Shown here: positions 33,504-41,363 of the stretch, piece by piece | Position numbering within the stretch: the first letter of the stretch is position 1 | Layout: every line of letters starts with the position of its first letter | Assembly: GCF_018343665.1 (NCBI RefSeq) | Contig: NZ_JAGYPM010000004.1 | Coordinates: forward strand, 64,343 to 128,342 | Source: Cytobacillus citreus | Lineage (GTDB): Bacteria > Bacillota > Bacilli > Bacillales > Cytobacillaceae | Length of the DNA stretch: 64,000 nt | Direction: 5' to 3' | Notes under the pieces: model-generated | The model's input: the letters and a program-made list of their open reading frames with translations, nothing else | Database searches by the model: none | What the model was told of the DNA's origin: nothing | Program-made: the position numbers and the translations under genes

Positions 33504-33609
33504 TTAGTATAGGTTTTAACATTATGTCTGGAATGTTAAGAGATTTTCTTCATGTTACACCTAATGCAGCATCATGAGATTTAGAATCAATAGCTGGGAG
33601 GCTTTAGTC

Positions 33610-34734
33610 ATGGAAATTAAACCATTTAAAGTAGAAGAGTGGATGAACGCCTACGAAATGGAGGCGGTTTATAATATAGCGGAGACATGTGTAGATTCAA
33701 TAACAGTCAATGAATTAATCTCAATTGATGGTACGAACCCTGAAGATTTTCTGCGTGAAATTGGCAAAAAGAAACTAACTTACGGTCATATTGAAGGGTC
33801 ACCAGAGTTTAGACAATTAGTCGCGAATTTATACCATTCAGTAGCGCCAGAAAATGTATTAGTAATGAACGGAGCAATCGGTGCTAATTTCCTAGTGTTT
33901 TACTCACTTATCAAACCAGGTGACCATGTTGTATCCGTCCACCCAACATACCAACAGCTTTATGATGTACCGGCATCTTTCGGTGCAAATGTTGATTTGT
34001 TGCGGTTACTGCCAGAAAATAATTACCTGCCTGACCTAAATGAATTAAGATCAATTGTGAATGATAAAACGAAGCTGATTTGTATCAACAATCCAAATAA
34101 TCCGTCAGGCGCAGTAATGGGAAAAGAAATACTTGAAGAAATCGTAGAGATTGCAAAATCCTGCGGTGCATTTATTCTTTGTGACGAGGTGTACCGAGGG
34201 TTATGGCAAGATGATAATGCTTCTATATCATCAATTGTGGATTTATATGATAAAGGAATTGTGACACAAAGTATGTCGAAAGTATTTTCTTTAGCTGGAC
34301 TGCGTCTAGGCTGGATTGCTGCACCAAACGAGGTTATTACCGAATGTTTAAAGCATCGTGATTATACAACTATCAGCTGTGGAATGCTTGACGATATACT
34401 GGCTGTTCATGCGCTAAAGAATTACGATAAAGTTCTTGAGAGAAGTCGTAAAATCGTTAAGGATAATCTCGCAATTCTTGATGAGTGGGTTCATAAGGAG
34501 GATGTGATCTCCTACGTGAAACCTCGTGCTGGAACAACTGCTATGCTGAAATATAACCTGCCTGTTACCTCGGAGGAATTCTGTATTGGGCTCTTCAAGT
34601 CAAATGGTGCATTCTTAACACCCGGATCTTGCTTTGACATGGAAGGCTATGTTCGGATTGGTTATGCCTGTGATACAAAAGTATTAATTGAGGGTCTTGA
34701 GAACGTTTCGGACTATATTCATACATTGTATTAA
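33610..34734 (+). CDS. Class I/II PLP-dependent aminotransferase
   Basis: About 374-residue fold-type I aminotransferase. The PLP lysine is in SMSKVFSLAGLRLGW, the aspartate in ILCDEVYRGLW, and the asparagine in NNPNNPSGAV. A late Arg (GYVRIGYA) binds substrate carboxylate. The donor amino acid cannot be told from sequence. ATG 33610 has GGGAGG eight bases before it; an upstream in-frame ATG at 33574 has none. Last gene of the catabolic cluster, followed by a hairpin, and it probably performs the last nitrogen-removal step. Confidence 0.87.
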   Translation: MEIKPFKVEEWMNAYEMEAVYNIAETCVDSITVNELISIDGTNPEDFLREIGKKKLTYGHIEGSPEFRQLVANLYHSVAPENVLVMNGAIGANFLVFYSLIKPGDHVVSVHPTYQQLYDVPASFGANVDLLRLLPENNYLPDLNELRSIVNDKTKLICINNPNNPSGAVMGKEILEEIVEIAKSCGAFILCDEVYRGLWQDDNASISSIVDLYDKGIVTQSMSKVFSLAGLRLGWIAAPNEVITECLKHRDYTTISCGMLDDILAVHALKNYDKVLERSRKIVKDNLAILDEWVHKEDVISYVKPRAGTTAMLKYNLPVTSEEFCIGLFKSNGAFLTPGSCFDMEGYVRIGYACDTKVLIEGLENVSDYIHTLY

Positions 34735-34738
34735 AATT

Positions 34739-34769
34739 AAGCAGCTTCCTTAGGGGCGGCTGCTTTTCT
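34739..34769 (+). terminator. Terminator of the catabolic cluster
   Basis: AAGCAGC pairs with GCTGCTT, followed by TTCTTC. It starts five bases after the aminotransferase stop. Confidence 0.65.
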
Positions 34770-34806
34770 TCTACCTAAACTTCAACAAAAGTATTTGAGG
34801 TGGGAA

Positions 34807-35079
34807 AGGCTCCTCACGCGCTGCCCATTGGGTAGTTACCAGAGATTAGGAGCCGCCCTACTGATAACTTTATGTGACCTAAACAGTAAAAGAGCCGAGA
34901 ATAATCTCGACTCAACAGTTCGTAGGACAAAGCATCATCTAGGGATGTACAATCTTGTTAATTAATAATATACCCTAGAGAGATGAGTTATAAATATTAT
35001 ATTAATTAACATCACGATTACATTATTTAGTAGCTTATTCAAGAATCGGGCGCTATCCTGGAACAAGGATAAGCGCTCA
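34807..35079. other. Hairpin-rich intergenic stretch
   Basis: No gene is seen in the 500 bp before the next start. It contains GGCTCCT/AGGAGCC (34807 and 34848) enclosing CTGCCCATTGGGTAG, an AT-rich inverted repeat GTTAATTAATAATATA (34957) against TATTATATTAATTAAC (34995), and GGGCGCTATCC/GGATAAGCGCTC (about 35047-35079) followed by a T-rich run that looks like a terminator. Confidence 0.45.
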
Positions 35080-35236
35080 TTTTCCTTTTTTGGCCATATT
35101 GTTGAACAATTCACCTCATTGGAAATTGGATATTTATGTTAAAATTTAGATGGAATTAAACGATCTTCATTTAAAGATCCTTTTTTGGCTGTTTATTCAT
35201 TAACTGGTGATATAATTTTTGTAAGGAGAGGTGAAT

Positions 35237-35500
35237 TTGTTGGTAAGGGAAAATTTGAAGATATTCACTAAAATCTCGTTCTTTACAGCACTTGTTACGA
35301 TCATTGTTATGCCTATCTCCTTATACATAGCATCAAGAACTTTAGTCGAGAGCGTGGAATCTATCCTATGGATATTTATATCAGCTGCGTTTTTTGCTTC
35401 TGTGATAGGCATTCCTTTAAGCATAGTTTCAATGTTCAGCAAAGAAAATTTAGCTAAAACAATTTTTGCATTAATTGTAAATTCCGAAGGGAATTACTGA
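35237..35500 (+). CDS. Small two-helix membrane protein, unknown
   Basis: About 87 residues with two hydrophobic segments (FTALVTIIVMPISLYIA and ILWIFISAAFFASVIGIPLSIV), no recognised family. The ribosome binding site AAGGAGAGG precedes a cluster of non-ATG starts: GTG 35231, TTG 35237 and TTG 35240. TTG 35237 has the best spacing. It is followed directly by the tail of a broken hydrolase gene. Confidence 0.5.
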   Translation: MLVRENLKIFTKISFFTALVTIIVMPISLYIASRTLVESVESILWIFISAAFFASVIGIPLSIVSMFSKENLAKTIFALIVNSEGNY

Positions 35501-35501
35501 A

Positions 35502-35630
35502 AAAATTTCACCTAAATCCACATTTGAAGTACTTGGTGGACATTTGATGTTTTGGGAGTATCCAGAGAAATTTAATGAAATTGCTGATCGATTTCTAAGG
35601 AATGAAAATCAAACAAAGGTTAATAGATAG
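35502..35630 (+). pseudogene. C-terminal fragment of an alpha/beta hydrolase
   Basis: A stop-free 42-codon stretch ending at TAG 35628-35630 encodes STFEVLGGHLMFWEYPEKFN and then EIADRFL. That is the usual C-terminus of alpha/beta hydrolases, with the catalytic His in GGH and the WExPEKFNEI helix. There is no start and the rest of the gene is missing; the small membrane protein gene abuts it. Confidence 0.7.
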
Positions 35631-35718
35631 TTCGATAGATTATTGAGTCCAATTATTATTTCATCATATTAATTATGATTTCCTTCGACAATGCTTTAGC
35701 GTCTTTTTTACAACGTTT

Positions 35719-35751
35719 GAAGCAGAAGCCAAATAGGTTTCTGCTTCTTTT
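35719..35751. terminator. Terminator next to the TetR gene
   Basis: GAAGCAGAA pairs with TTTCTGCTTC, followed by TTTT on the plus strand. It lies 30 bases beyond the TetR stop codon and may serve the minus-strand gene too. Confidence 0.65.
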
Positions 35752-35780
35752 AGGTGTGCCAAGGAATGACATTTCATATT

Positions 35781-36680
35781 CTAGTCAGCTTCCTCTAATT
35801 GTTTAAAATAATTAGCGACCAGCTGTTCGAGCTGTTGAAGTTCTTTTTTCTCCAAAGATCCTGCCTCTGATTTCAATGATCGGATAGCCATCTCGATGAG
35901 AAACTTTCGGGACTCTTTTGAATGTAATAGTTCTTCTAGAATAAAATCAAGCAATTCGATGTATTTTGCCTGATCTTCATTGTGGATCAGAGATTTTTTT
36001 AAAGTTGAAATAGAATGATAAAGTTTCTGTTGAAAAGCTTTGTTCGTTTTTTTGCAGTTAGGCATCCAGCTATCTAAAAGTTCAGGCGGTAGCAATTGTT
36101 CTCCTGTCTCTGCAACTTCTTCAACCATTGTTACGGTTCGATTTACACTATAACGGACTATGTCATGAATGCTCACATTCGAGTTATTCGCCGCGGAATT
36201 GTATTTTTGGTTATTCTGTAATATGCCTCTAAACATGATGGCACAATCTAACAGATAGGGCTTCTTACTCTCGCCGAAGATGTCAATGAATCTTTCATAT
36301 AACCAACGAATCGATCTTATATGACATCGTTTTAAAAATTGTTTTAGTTCCTCATCATTTAAATAGAATACTTCATCAAAAAGGGAAAGTAGCTTATTTG
36401 CTCGATTTGTTTCGTATTTGTATTGAATCTGTTTAATAAAGATTTCAATATTTTTAGGATCCTGGCCAATAAGTAAATCATCTTGTCCTTTTTCTATCTT
36501 CTTAAAAAGCGTTGTAAAAAGAGCGATTAATAATTCATTTTTCGATGAAAAATAGTTATAGAATGTACCTTTAGATATCCCGCTATAGTCTAAAATATCT
36601 TGAATAGATGTAGCTTGAAAACCTTTTTCAATAAATAACTGATGAGCTATGTCGATAACATGCTGTTTACGAGTATTCAA
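35781..36680 (-). CDS. TetR-family regulator with long C-terminal domain
   Basis: About 299 residues, longer than the usual 190-220. The N-terminal HTH is clear (VIDIAHQLFIEKGFQATSIQDILDYSGISKGTFYNYFSSKNELL). The extra C-terminal hundred residues are helical and charged (KELQQLEQLVANYFKQLEEAD at the end). The start is probably TTG 36680, six bases after AAAAGGTG; GTG 36689 overlaps the site. It is divergent from a 14-TM drug pump, the classic repressor-pump arrangement, with repeated sequences near both starts. Confidence 0.87.
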   Translation of the reverse strand: MNTRKQHVIDIAHQLFIEKGFQATSIQDILDYSGISKGTFYNYFSSKNELLIALFTTLFKKIEKGQDDLLIGQDPKNIEIFIKQIQYKYETNRANKLLSLFDEVFYLNDEELKQFLKRCHIRSIRWLYERFIDIFGESKKPYLLDCAIMFRGILQNNQKYNSAANNSNVSIHDIVRYSVNRTVTMVEEVAETGEQLLPPELLDSWMPNCKKTNKAFQQKLYHSISTLKKSLIHNEDQAKYIELLDFILEELLHSKESRKFLIEMAIRSLKSEAGSLEKKELQQLEQLVANYFKQLEEAD

Positions 36681-36701
36681 TTTGATCACCTTTTAAAATA
36701 A

Positions 36702-36854
36702 TTGTACTGCCTGTATAAAAATCATAGTATACCAATTGAAGCATTTACACAAACCTTTAGAAAAACTGTTTTTTTTGATTGCAATATTTGAACTCTTGGT
36801 ATATGATATTATTCTAAATGAAACAAGAGTACAAAATAATGTACTGTATGTATA
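36702..36854. promoter_or_regulatory. Divergent control region with repeated operator-like motifs
   Basis: TTGTACTGCCTGTATA (36702-36717) recurs as ATGTACTGTATGTATA (36839-36854), one copy beside each gene start. Inside them, ATCATAGTATACCAA (36721-36735) and TTGGTATATGAT (36796-36807) are inverted copies of each other and probably include the two -10 regions. Both pairs are plausible TetR-type operator sites. Confidence 0.55.
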
Positions 36855-36865
36855 GGGGGGAGATA

Positions 36866-38407
36866 ATGGATCATTCCATAATTAAGACCGGTCGTCCACC
36901 GTACGGGATTATTGCTGTCTTAATGATCGGGGCTTTTATTGCATTTTTAAATAATACATTATTAAATATTGCGCTACCTTCGATTATGACAGATTTGAAG
37001 ATTAAAGAAACGACCGTACAGTGGCTTTCAACGGGCTTTATGCTAGTAAATGGTGTTTTGATTCCAGCTACGGCATTTTTAATTGAAAAATATTCAGTTC
37101 GAAGGCTTTTTTTATTTGCAATGGGATTATTTACAATAGGAACTGTCATTGCAGGTACTGCTCATGTTTTTCCAGTATTATTAACTGGACGTATGCTTCA
37201 AGCTTCGGGGTCTGCTATTTTAATGCCGCTTTTAATGAATGTCATGCTTGTTAGTTTTCCTATTGAAAAACGTGGGACAGCTATGGGGATTTTTGGATTA
37301 ATCTTAATGTCAGCCCCAGCAATTGGTCCTACTTTATCTGGATGGATTATTGAACATTATGACTGGAGAATGCTTTTCCATTTCATCACACCAATTGCAG
37401 TAGTTGTTTTCTTAATTGGCTTTTTCTTGCTTAAAGATAAAAAGGAAAAAGTGAATATACGTCTTGATATTATTTCGCTTATATTATCATGCTTGGGTTT
37501 TGGTGGCATTCTATATGGATTTAGCTCGGCAGGCAGTAAAGGCTGGGATAATCCAGAAGTTTATGGAACCATCATTTTGGGAGTTATTTCCTTGATTTGG
37601 TTTATTTTACGGCAAACAAAGCAAGAACGGCCAATGCTTAATTTCAATGTTTATAAATATCCGATGTTTGCGTTATCATCAGCGATTTCAATGACCGTAA
37701 ATATGGCTTTGTTTTCTGGGATGATATTATTGCCAATTTATGTTCAAACAATTCGTGGAATATCTCCAATGGATGCAGGGCTATTATTATTGCCAGGAGC
37801 CATTTTGATGTCTCTTATGTCTCCTTTAACAGGGAGATTGTTTGATAAATTTGGAGGCCGAATATTAGCGATTATTGGCCTAACCATTACAGTTGTTACA
37901 ACATTTTATTTCAGTAAGTTAACGCTGGATACTAGCTACACTCACTTAATGATTCTTTACTCTGTGAGATCGCTTGGCATGTCGATGTGTATGATGCCTG
38001 TTTCAACAAATGGACTCAATCAGTTGCCAAGACGGCTCTATCCACATGGAACGGCGATGAATAATACACTTAACCAAGTATCTGGTGCCATTGGAACAGC
38101 GTTATTAGTCACGATAATGGCAAATCGTACCGAATCACATGCTGCAAGTTTAGCCAAAAAAGCAATGGAGAGTATGGGGACTGGGCAGTCAACAGAAGCA
38201 GCAATGCTTGAGATGAAGCAGCAAATTTTGATGAAATCCATGCTGGAAGGAATTAATTTTTCATTCATAGTGGCTGCAGTAATTATTGCTGTTGCCCTTA
38301 TCCTTGCCTTCTTTATGAAGCGTGCAACACCAGCAGACGATTCATTAGAGGAAAAACCCTCTAGTGAAAAAGTGGAACCAAGATTAGCAGAAAACTACAG
38401 ATCGTAA
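36866..38407 (+). CDS. DHA2-family MFS multidrug efflux pump (14 TM)
   Basis: About 513-residue proton-driven exporter of the EmrB/QacA family, right length for 14 helices. Typical stretches are FLNNTLLNIALPSIMTDL in helix 1, STGFMLVNGVLIPATAFLIEKY and the helix 5 antiporter motif GIFGLILMSAPAIGPTLSGWI (about residue 150). Substrate unknown, probably lipophilic cations or peptides. ATG 36866 follows GGGGGGAG; upstream in-frame ATGs lack sites. The divergent TetR gene probably represses it. Confidence 0.92.
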   Translation: MDHSIIKTGRPPYGIIAVLMIGAFIAFLNNTLLNIALPSIMTDLKIKETTVQWLSTGFMLVNGVLIPATAFLIEKYSVRRLFLFAMGLFTIGTVIAGTAHVFPVLLTGRMLQASGSAILMPLLMNVMLVSFPIEKRGTAMGIFGLILMSAPAIGPTLSGWIIEHYDWRMLFHFITPIAVVVFLIGFFLLKDKKEKVNIRLDIISLILSCLGFGGILYGFSSAGSKGWDNPEVYGTIILGVISLIWFILRQTKQERPMLNFNVYKYPMFALSSAISMTVNMALFSGMILLPIYVQTIRGISPMDAGLLLLPGAILMSLMSPLTGRLFDKFGGRILAIIGLTITVVTTFYFSKLTLDTSYTHLMILYSVRSLGMSMCMMPVSTNGLNQLPRRLYPHGTAMNNTLNQVSGAIGTALLVTIMANRTESHAASLAKKAMESMGTGQSTEAAMLEMKQQILMKSMLEGINFSFIVAAVIIAVALILAFFMKRATPADDSLEEKPSSEKVEPRLAENYRS

Positions 38408-38410
38408 ATA

Positions 38411-38453
38411 AGAAAAAGCTTATTTGTTAATAAATGACAATAAGCTTTTTCTT
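38411..38453 (+). terminator. Terminator after the efflux pump
   Basis: AGAAAAAGCTTATT pairs with AATAAGCTTTTTCTTT and ends in a T-rich run. Confidence 0.85.
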
Positions 38454-38578
38454 TATTATTTCAAAATTATAGAAAAATTTTCAATAACTTAAAAAAATTC
38501 AGTTTTAAATTTATCTAAGTATGCTAAAATACTCTTAATATTCAAACTCTTATTTCAGATAAAGGATTTGAGAAGAAT

Positions 38579-38983
38579 TTGTACAGGATTTTTATTAAAC
38601 GGGAAGATGATGTGTACATGGCAAGTACAATAGGGAGGAGAGTTGCTGAAGATTGTGGCTTAAATAGAAGCCAACAAACCAAATTAGTTGTTTCTATCAT
38701 GGAGTTAACCCGAAACATTGTCTTTTATGCTGGTAAAGGTGAACTTCAAATAAATCCAGCTCCTCCCCATAGCATAGAAATCATTGCTATTGACAAAGGT
38801 CCTGGGATTCCGAATCTGGATCAAATTTTTAATCAATCATTTACCTCCAAAACTGGTTTAGGATTGGGGTTATCTGGGGTGAAACGCTTAATGGATGAAT
38901 TTGAAATTACAAGTGACATGGGCCTAGGTACGAAAGTTCGAGCCGTAAAGTGGCTCAACAATGGGGGTAACTTCATTGATTAA
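38579..38983 (+). CDS. RsbT-like serine/threonine kinase
   Basis: 134-residue GHKL-type ATPase/kinase of the RsbT/SpoIIAB family. In the sigma-B system RsbT is held in the stressosome by RsbR/RsbS and phosphorylates their STAS domains on activation. Motifs are the N-box MELTRNIVFYAG, the G1 box AIDKGPGIP and GLGLGLSGVKRLMDEF. The likely start is TTG 38579, which gives the usual N-terminus YRIFIKREDDVYMAS before the helix; no ATG fits. It overlaps the next gene, which carries an RsbR-type STAS domain, so the pair should work together. Confidence 0.85.
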   Translation: MYRIFIKREDDVYMASTIGRRVAEDCGLNRSQQTKLVVSIMELTRNIVFYAGKGELQINPAPPHSIEIIAIDKGPGIPNLDQIFNQSFTSKTGLGLGLSGVKRLMDEFEITSDMGLGTKVRAVKWLNNGGNFID

Positions 38984-40832
38984 ATTACCTACCTCTAATA
39001 AAGTCTCATACGGATTGATTGAACTCAATCCCAATGGGATGATTCAAAAAATAAATACTGAAGGAAATCGATTATTAATTTCGGAGGAAAGCGATTCGAA
39101 CTACCTTTTTCACCGAGTAAAAAACAATGAAATTAAGACAAAGCTTCATGAATGCTTTATGGGGAAATCCAATGAGTTTATTGCTACCATTGATACACAA
39201 CCGCATTTTTTTTTATTTCATCGAACATTTAAAGATCAAAGGCTAGTTAATATTCATATATACATATTTAATGTTACTCATATACAAAATTCTCATGAGT
39301 ATAATAACTGGAATAATCATTTATTATCTTCAATTGGAGAAATGGCTGCCGGCATTGCTCACGAGGTGAGAAATCCCTTGACTGCCGTGAAAGGGTTTCT
39401 CCAATTAATTGAACAAAATCATAACCAAGAATATATTCAAATTGCAAAAAGTGAATTGGACCGGGCTATTCAAATTTTAAATGATTTAATGAGTGTATCA
39501 AAGCCAGAGTTTTTCCAAGAAAAACATACTACTTTCAATTTATGTTCAGAAATCGAATCGATTTTACTTTTATTTCAAAACCAGCTTTATCATATTGATT
39601 TAATAAAAAGGTTTGAAGATGAAAATGCAATGATTACCGGTAGGAAGGATCAAATAAAAAAAGCATTGTTCAATTTAATTAAGAATGCGATCGAGGCGAT
39701 GACTGAAGGTGGTACTTTGATAATTGAGCAATATGAAGATGCTCATGAAATTCACCTCAGCATTTCTGACTCCGGTATTGGTATCCCAAAAGACAAGTTG
39801 CGTTTGCTTGGTACTCCCTTCTTCACATTGAAACAGGATGGAAAAGGGATGGGACTCGCACAAGTTTTTAATGCAATACAAAGCAGCAATGGCAAAATAC
39901 GTGTCTCAAGTGAATCAGGACAAGGAACGACTTTTTTCCTTTCCTTCACTAAAACACTTCAACATTCTAACTCTTATTTGGGAGGTCATTCCATGATACA
40001 AACAGTCAATTCAAAGGAAGAATTATCTCAGTTTTTAAAGGATAATATAGATTTTTATACAAAAGAGTGGATTCAATATTTGCATAAAAATAAAGGTTAT
40101 TTAATATCTTTAATGAAAGAAAACGGTCTTCTAGAGGAGTACGAAGAAGAAGGAAATCCGATCATTAAAGTTGTGACCGAAAATATTTTAGAGCTTAAAA
40201 CGGTAGAAATCATGGATTGGGCGAAAGAAAGAGGAGGTAAATGGGGAAAAACGGACTTTCCGATACATTTATCCTTGGAACTTTTTCAATCAGCCCGTGG
40301 AATTATTTGGAATGCAATAAAAATATTTTACCTTGAATCCAAACACTCTCTTAGTATGGATGAATTTTTTGCATTAGAACGCTATGTAAACGACATCATA
40401 GATTTATATATAGATTCTCATACTGCTTATTACGTTAATTATAAAGATGAATTATTAAAGAGTCATCGTGAAACCGTAGATGAATTATCTGTTCCGATTA
40501 TTCCAATCGCCGAAAAAGTTTGTATTCTTCCGATAGTGGGCAATGTGGATACATATCGGGCAAAAAAAATCCGCGAAAAGACGCTCTTCAGGGTAAAAGA
40601 GCTAAAGGCCGAGCGATTAATAATTGATATTTCAGGAGTCCCTTTTATCGATACATCTGTTGTTAACCACTTGTTTAAAATTGTAAAAGGCATTAAATTA
40701 TTAGGCTGTTCAACTATTTTAACAGGAATTAGTCCTGATATTGCAGACACAATGATAGAACTCGGAATCGAGATTGACAATGAGTTAAAAACGAGGTCTG
40801 ACTTACAGCAGGCTTTGCAGGAGATTCAATAA
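38961..40832 (+). CDS. Histidine kinase fused to an RsbR-type STAS protein
   Basis: 623 residues in three parts. Residues 1-120 look like a PAS-type sensor. Residues 121-335 are a histidine kinase: phosphoacceptor His134 in GIAHEVRNPLTAVKGF, N-box NLIKNAIEAM, G1 DSGIGIP and G2 GKGMGLAQV, as in sporulation-kinase-type sensors. From about 345 it is a complete RsbR-like protein: a helical N-domain, the linker DELSVPIIPI and a STAS domain with VDISGVPFIDTSVVNHLF-type sequence (ISGVPFIDTSVV), the Thr being the site that RsbT modifies in relatives. No membrane helices. A consensus ribosome binding site and ATG at 39993 could yield the RsbR part alone. It overlaps the RsbT-like gene. Confidence 0.9.
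   Translation: MGVTSLIKLPTSNKVSYGLIELNPNGMIQKINTEGNRLLISEESDSNYLFHRVKNNEIKTKLHECFMGKSNEFIATIDTQPHFFLFHRTFKDQRLVNIHIYIFNVTHIQNSHEYNNWNNHLLSSIGEMAAGIAHEVRNPLTAVKGFLQLIEQNHNQEYIQIAKSELDRAIQILNDLMSVSKPEFFQEKHTTFNLCSEIESILLLFQNQLYHIDLIKRFEDENAMITGRKDQIKKALFNLIKNAIEAMTEGGTLIIEQYEDAHEIHLSISDSGIGIPKDKLRLLGTPFFTLKQDGKGMGLAQVFNAIQSSNGKIRVSSESGQGTTFFLSFTKTLQHSNSYLGGHSMIQTVNSKEELSQFLKDNIDFYTKEWIQYLHKNKGYLISLMKENGLLEEYEEEGNPIIKVVTENILELKTVEIMDWAKERGGKWGKTDFPIHLSLELFQSARGIIWNAIKIFYLESKHSLSMDEFFALERYVNDIIDLYIDSHTAYYVNYKDELLKSHRETVDELSVPIIPIAEKVCILPIVGNVDTYRAKKIREKTLFRVKELKAERLIIDISGVPFIDTSVVNHLFKIVKGIKLLGCSTILTGISPDIADTMIELGIEIDNELKTRSDLQQALQEIQ
39981..39995 (+). promoter_or_regulatory. Internal ribosome binding site and ATG within the fusion gene
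   Basis: GGAGG at 39981-39985 lies seven bases before an in-frame ATG at 39993. Starting there gives a 279-residue protein, the normal size of a stand-alone RsbR. The site suggests that the RsbR part was once, or still is, translated separately. Confidence 0.6.
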
Positions 40833-40851
40833 TTTTTATCGAGAATAAGAC

Positions 40852-40892
40852 AAAAATGCACTATTCCGAAAAAAAGGAAATGTGCATTTTTG
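40852..40892 (+). terminator. Terminator after the kinase-RsbR gene
   Basis: AAAAATGCAC at 40852-40861 pairs perfectly with GTGCATTTTT at 40882-40891, with TTCC/GGAA continuing the stem. Confidence 0.85.
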
Positions 40893-40979
40893 TTTACACG
40901 TTAAGAAAGTATAAATTGCCAGCGCAGAAGATGATTCGACGTAGTTGCCAATTTTAGGAATTAAGTACGACGGACAGGA

Positions 40980-41039
40980 CAAGGAGGGCTTCGATAGCAT
41001 TCACATCGCAAGAAGGAAAAGCGATAGCTTTTACGAGGA
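40980..41039 (+). repeat. Mini-insert (module II) in copy B, first
   Basis: 60 bp between CGGACAGGA and TGTCCTAG; removing it recreates the uninterrupted box seen in copy A. It begins CAAGGAGGGCTTCG and ends in AGGA, duplicating the AGGA on its left. Confidence 0.8.
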
Positions 41040-41066
41040 TGTCCTAGTCGGGCGAATGCCACAGGA

Positions 41067-41123
41067 TAAGGAAAGCTTCGTCAGAGATACATCGCACGAC
41101 CAAAAGAGAAGCTTTTGGGAGGA
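41067..41123 (+). repeat. Mini-insert (module II) in copy B, second
   Basis: 57 bp between GCCACAGGA and CGTGGCA, with AGGA at both edges. It contains CATCGCACGACCAAAAGAG followed by a hairpin CCAAAAGAGAAGCTTTTGG. Removing it restores the GCCACAGGACGTGGC palindrome of copy A. Confidence 0.8.
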
Positions 41124-41363
41124 CGTGGCATATATGAGCGCAATAAGTACAACTACGCCTCTGTCTTCGCCTTTCCAAGTCTCGCCAATCGGCGAGTTTT
41201 CTTTAGCTAATAGGAAAGTTTAAGTTTATTAATGTACTAAAGTAAAGTGTGTGTTCAATTAAATATCTGCTAATAAGATCGCATAAGGAAAACTAAGGCA
41301 TTCGCCAAAAAAAAGACTTGGCGAACGCCAAGTTTTTCTAATCTTTATATCAAAAGAAACTAC

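Larger units (their letters stand above)
40894..41341. repeat. Dispersed repeat, copy B (composite) with terminator tail
   Basis: Same core as copy A at 9828-10015, but each of its two ACAGGA palindromes is split by a separate insert of 57-60 bp. The core is followed by a 130-bp tail (AGGAAAGTTTAAG onward) that recurs almost unchanged at 60079-60205. The tail ends in ACTTGGC/GCCAAGT with T-runs on both strands, so it also terminates mtnE. An open frame across the repeat (40945-41223) is not believed. Confidence 0.85.

Noticed and set aside
40945-41223. 92-codon open frame in the dispersed repeat
   Set aside because: It runs through palindromic repeat modules and is not preserved in the other copies.
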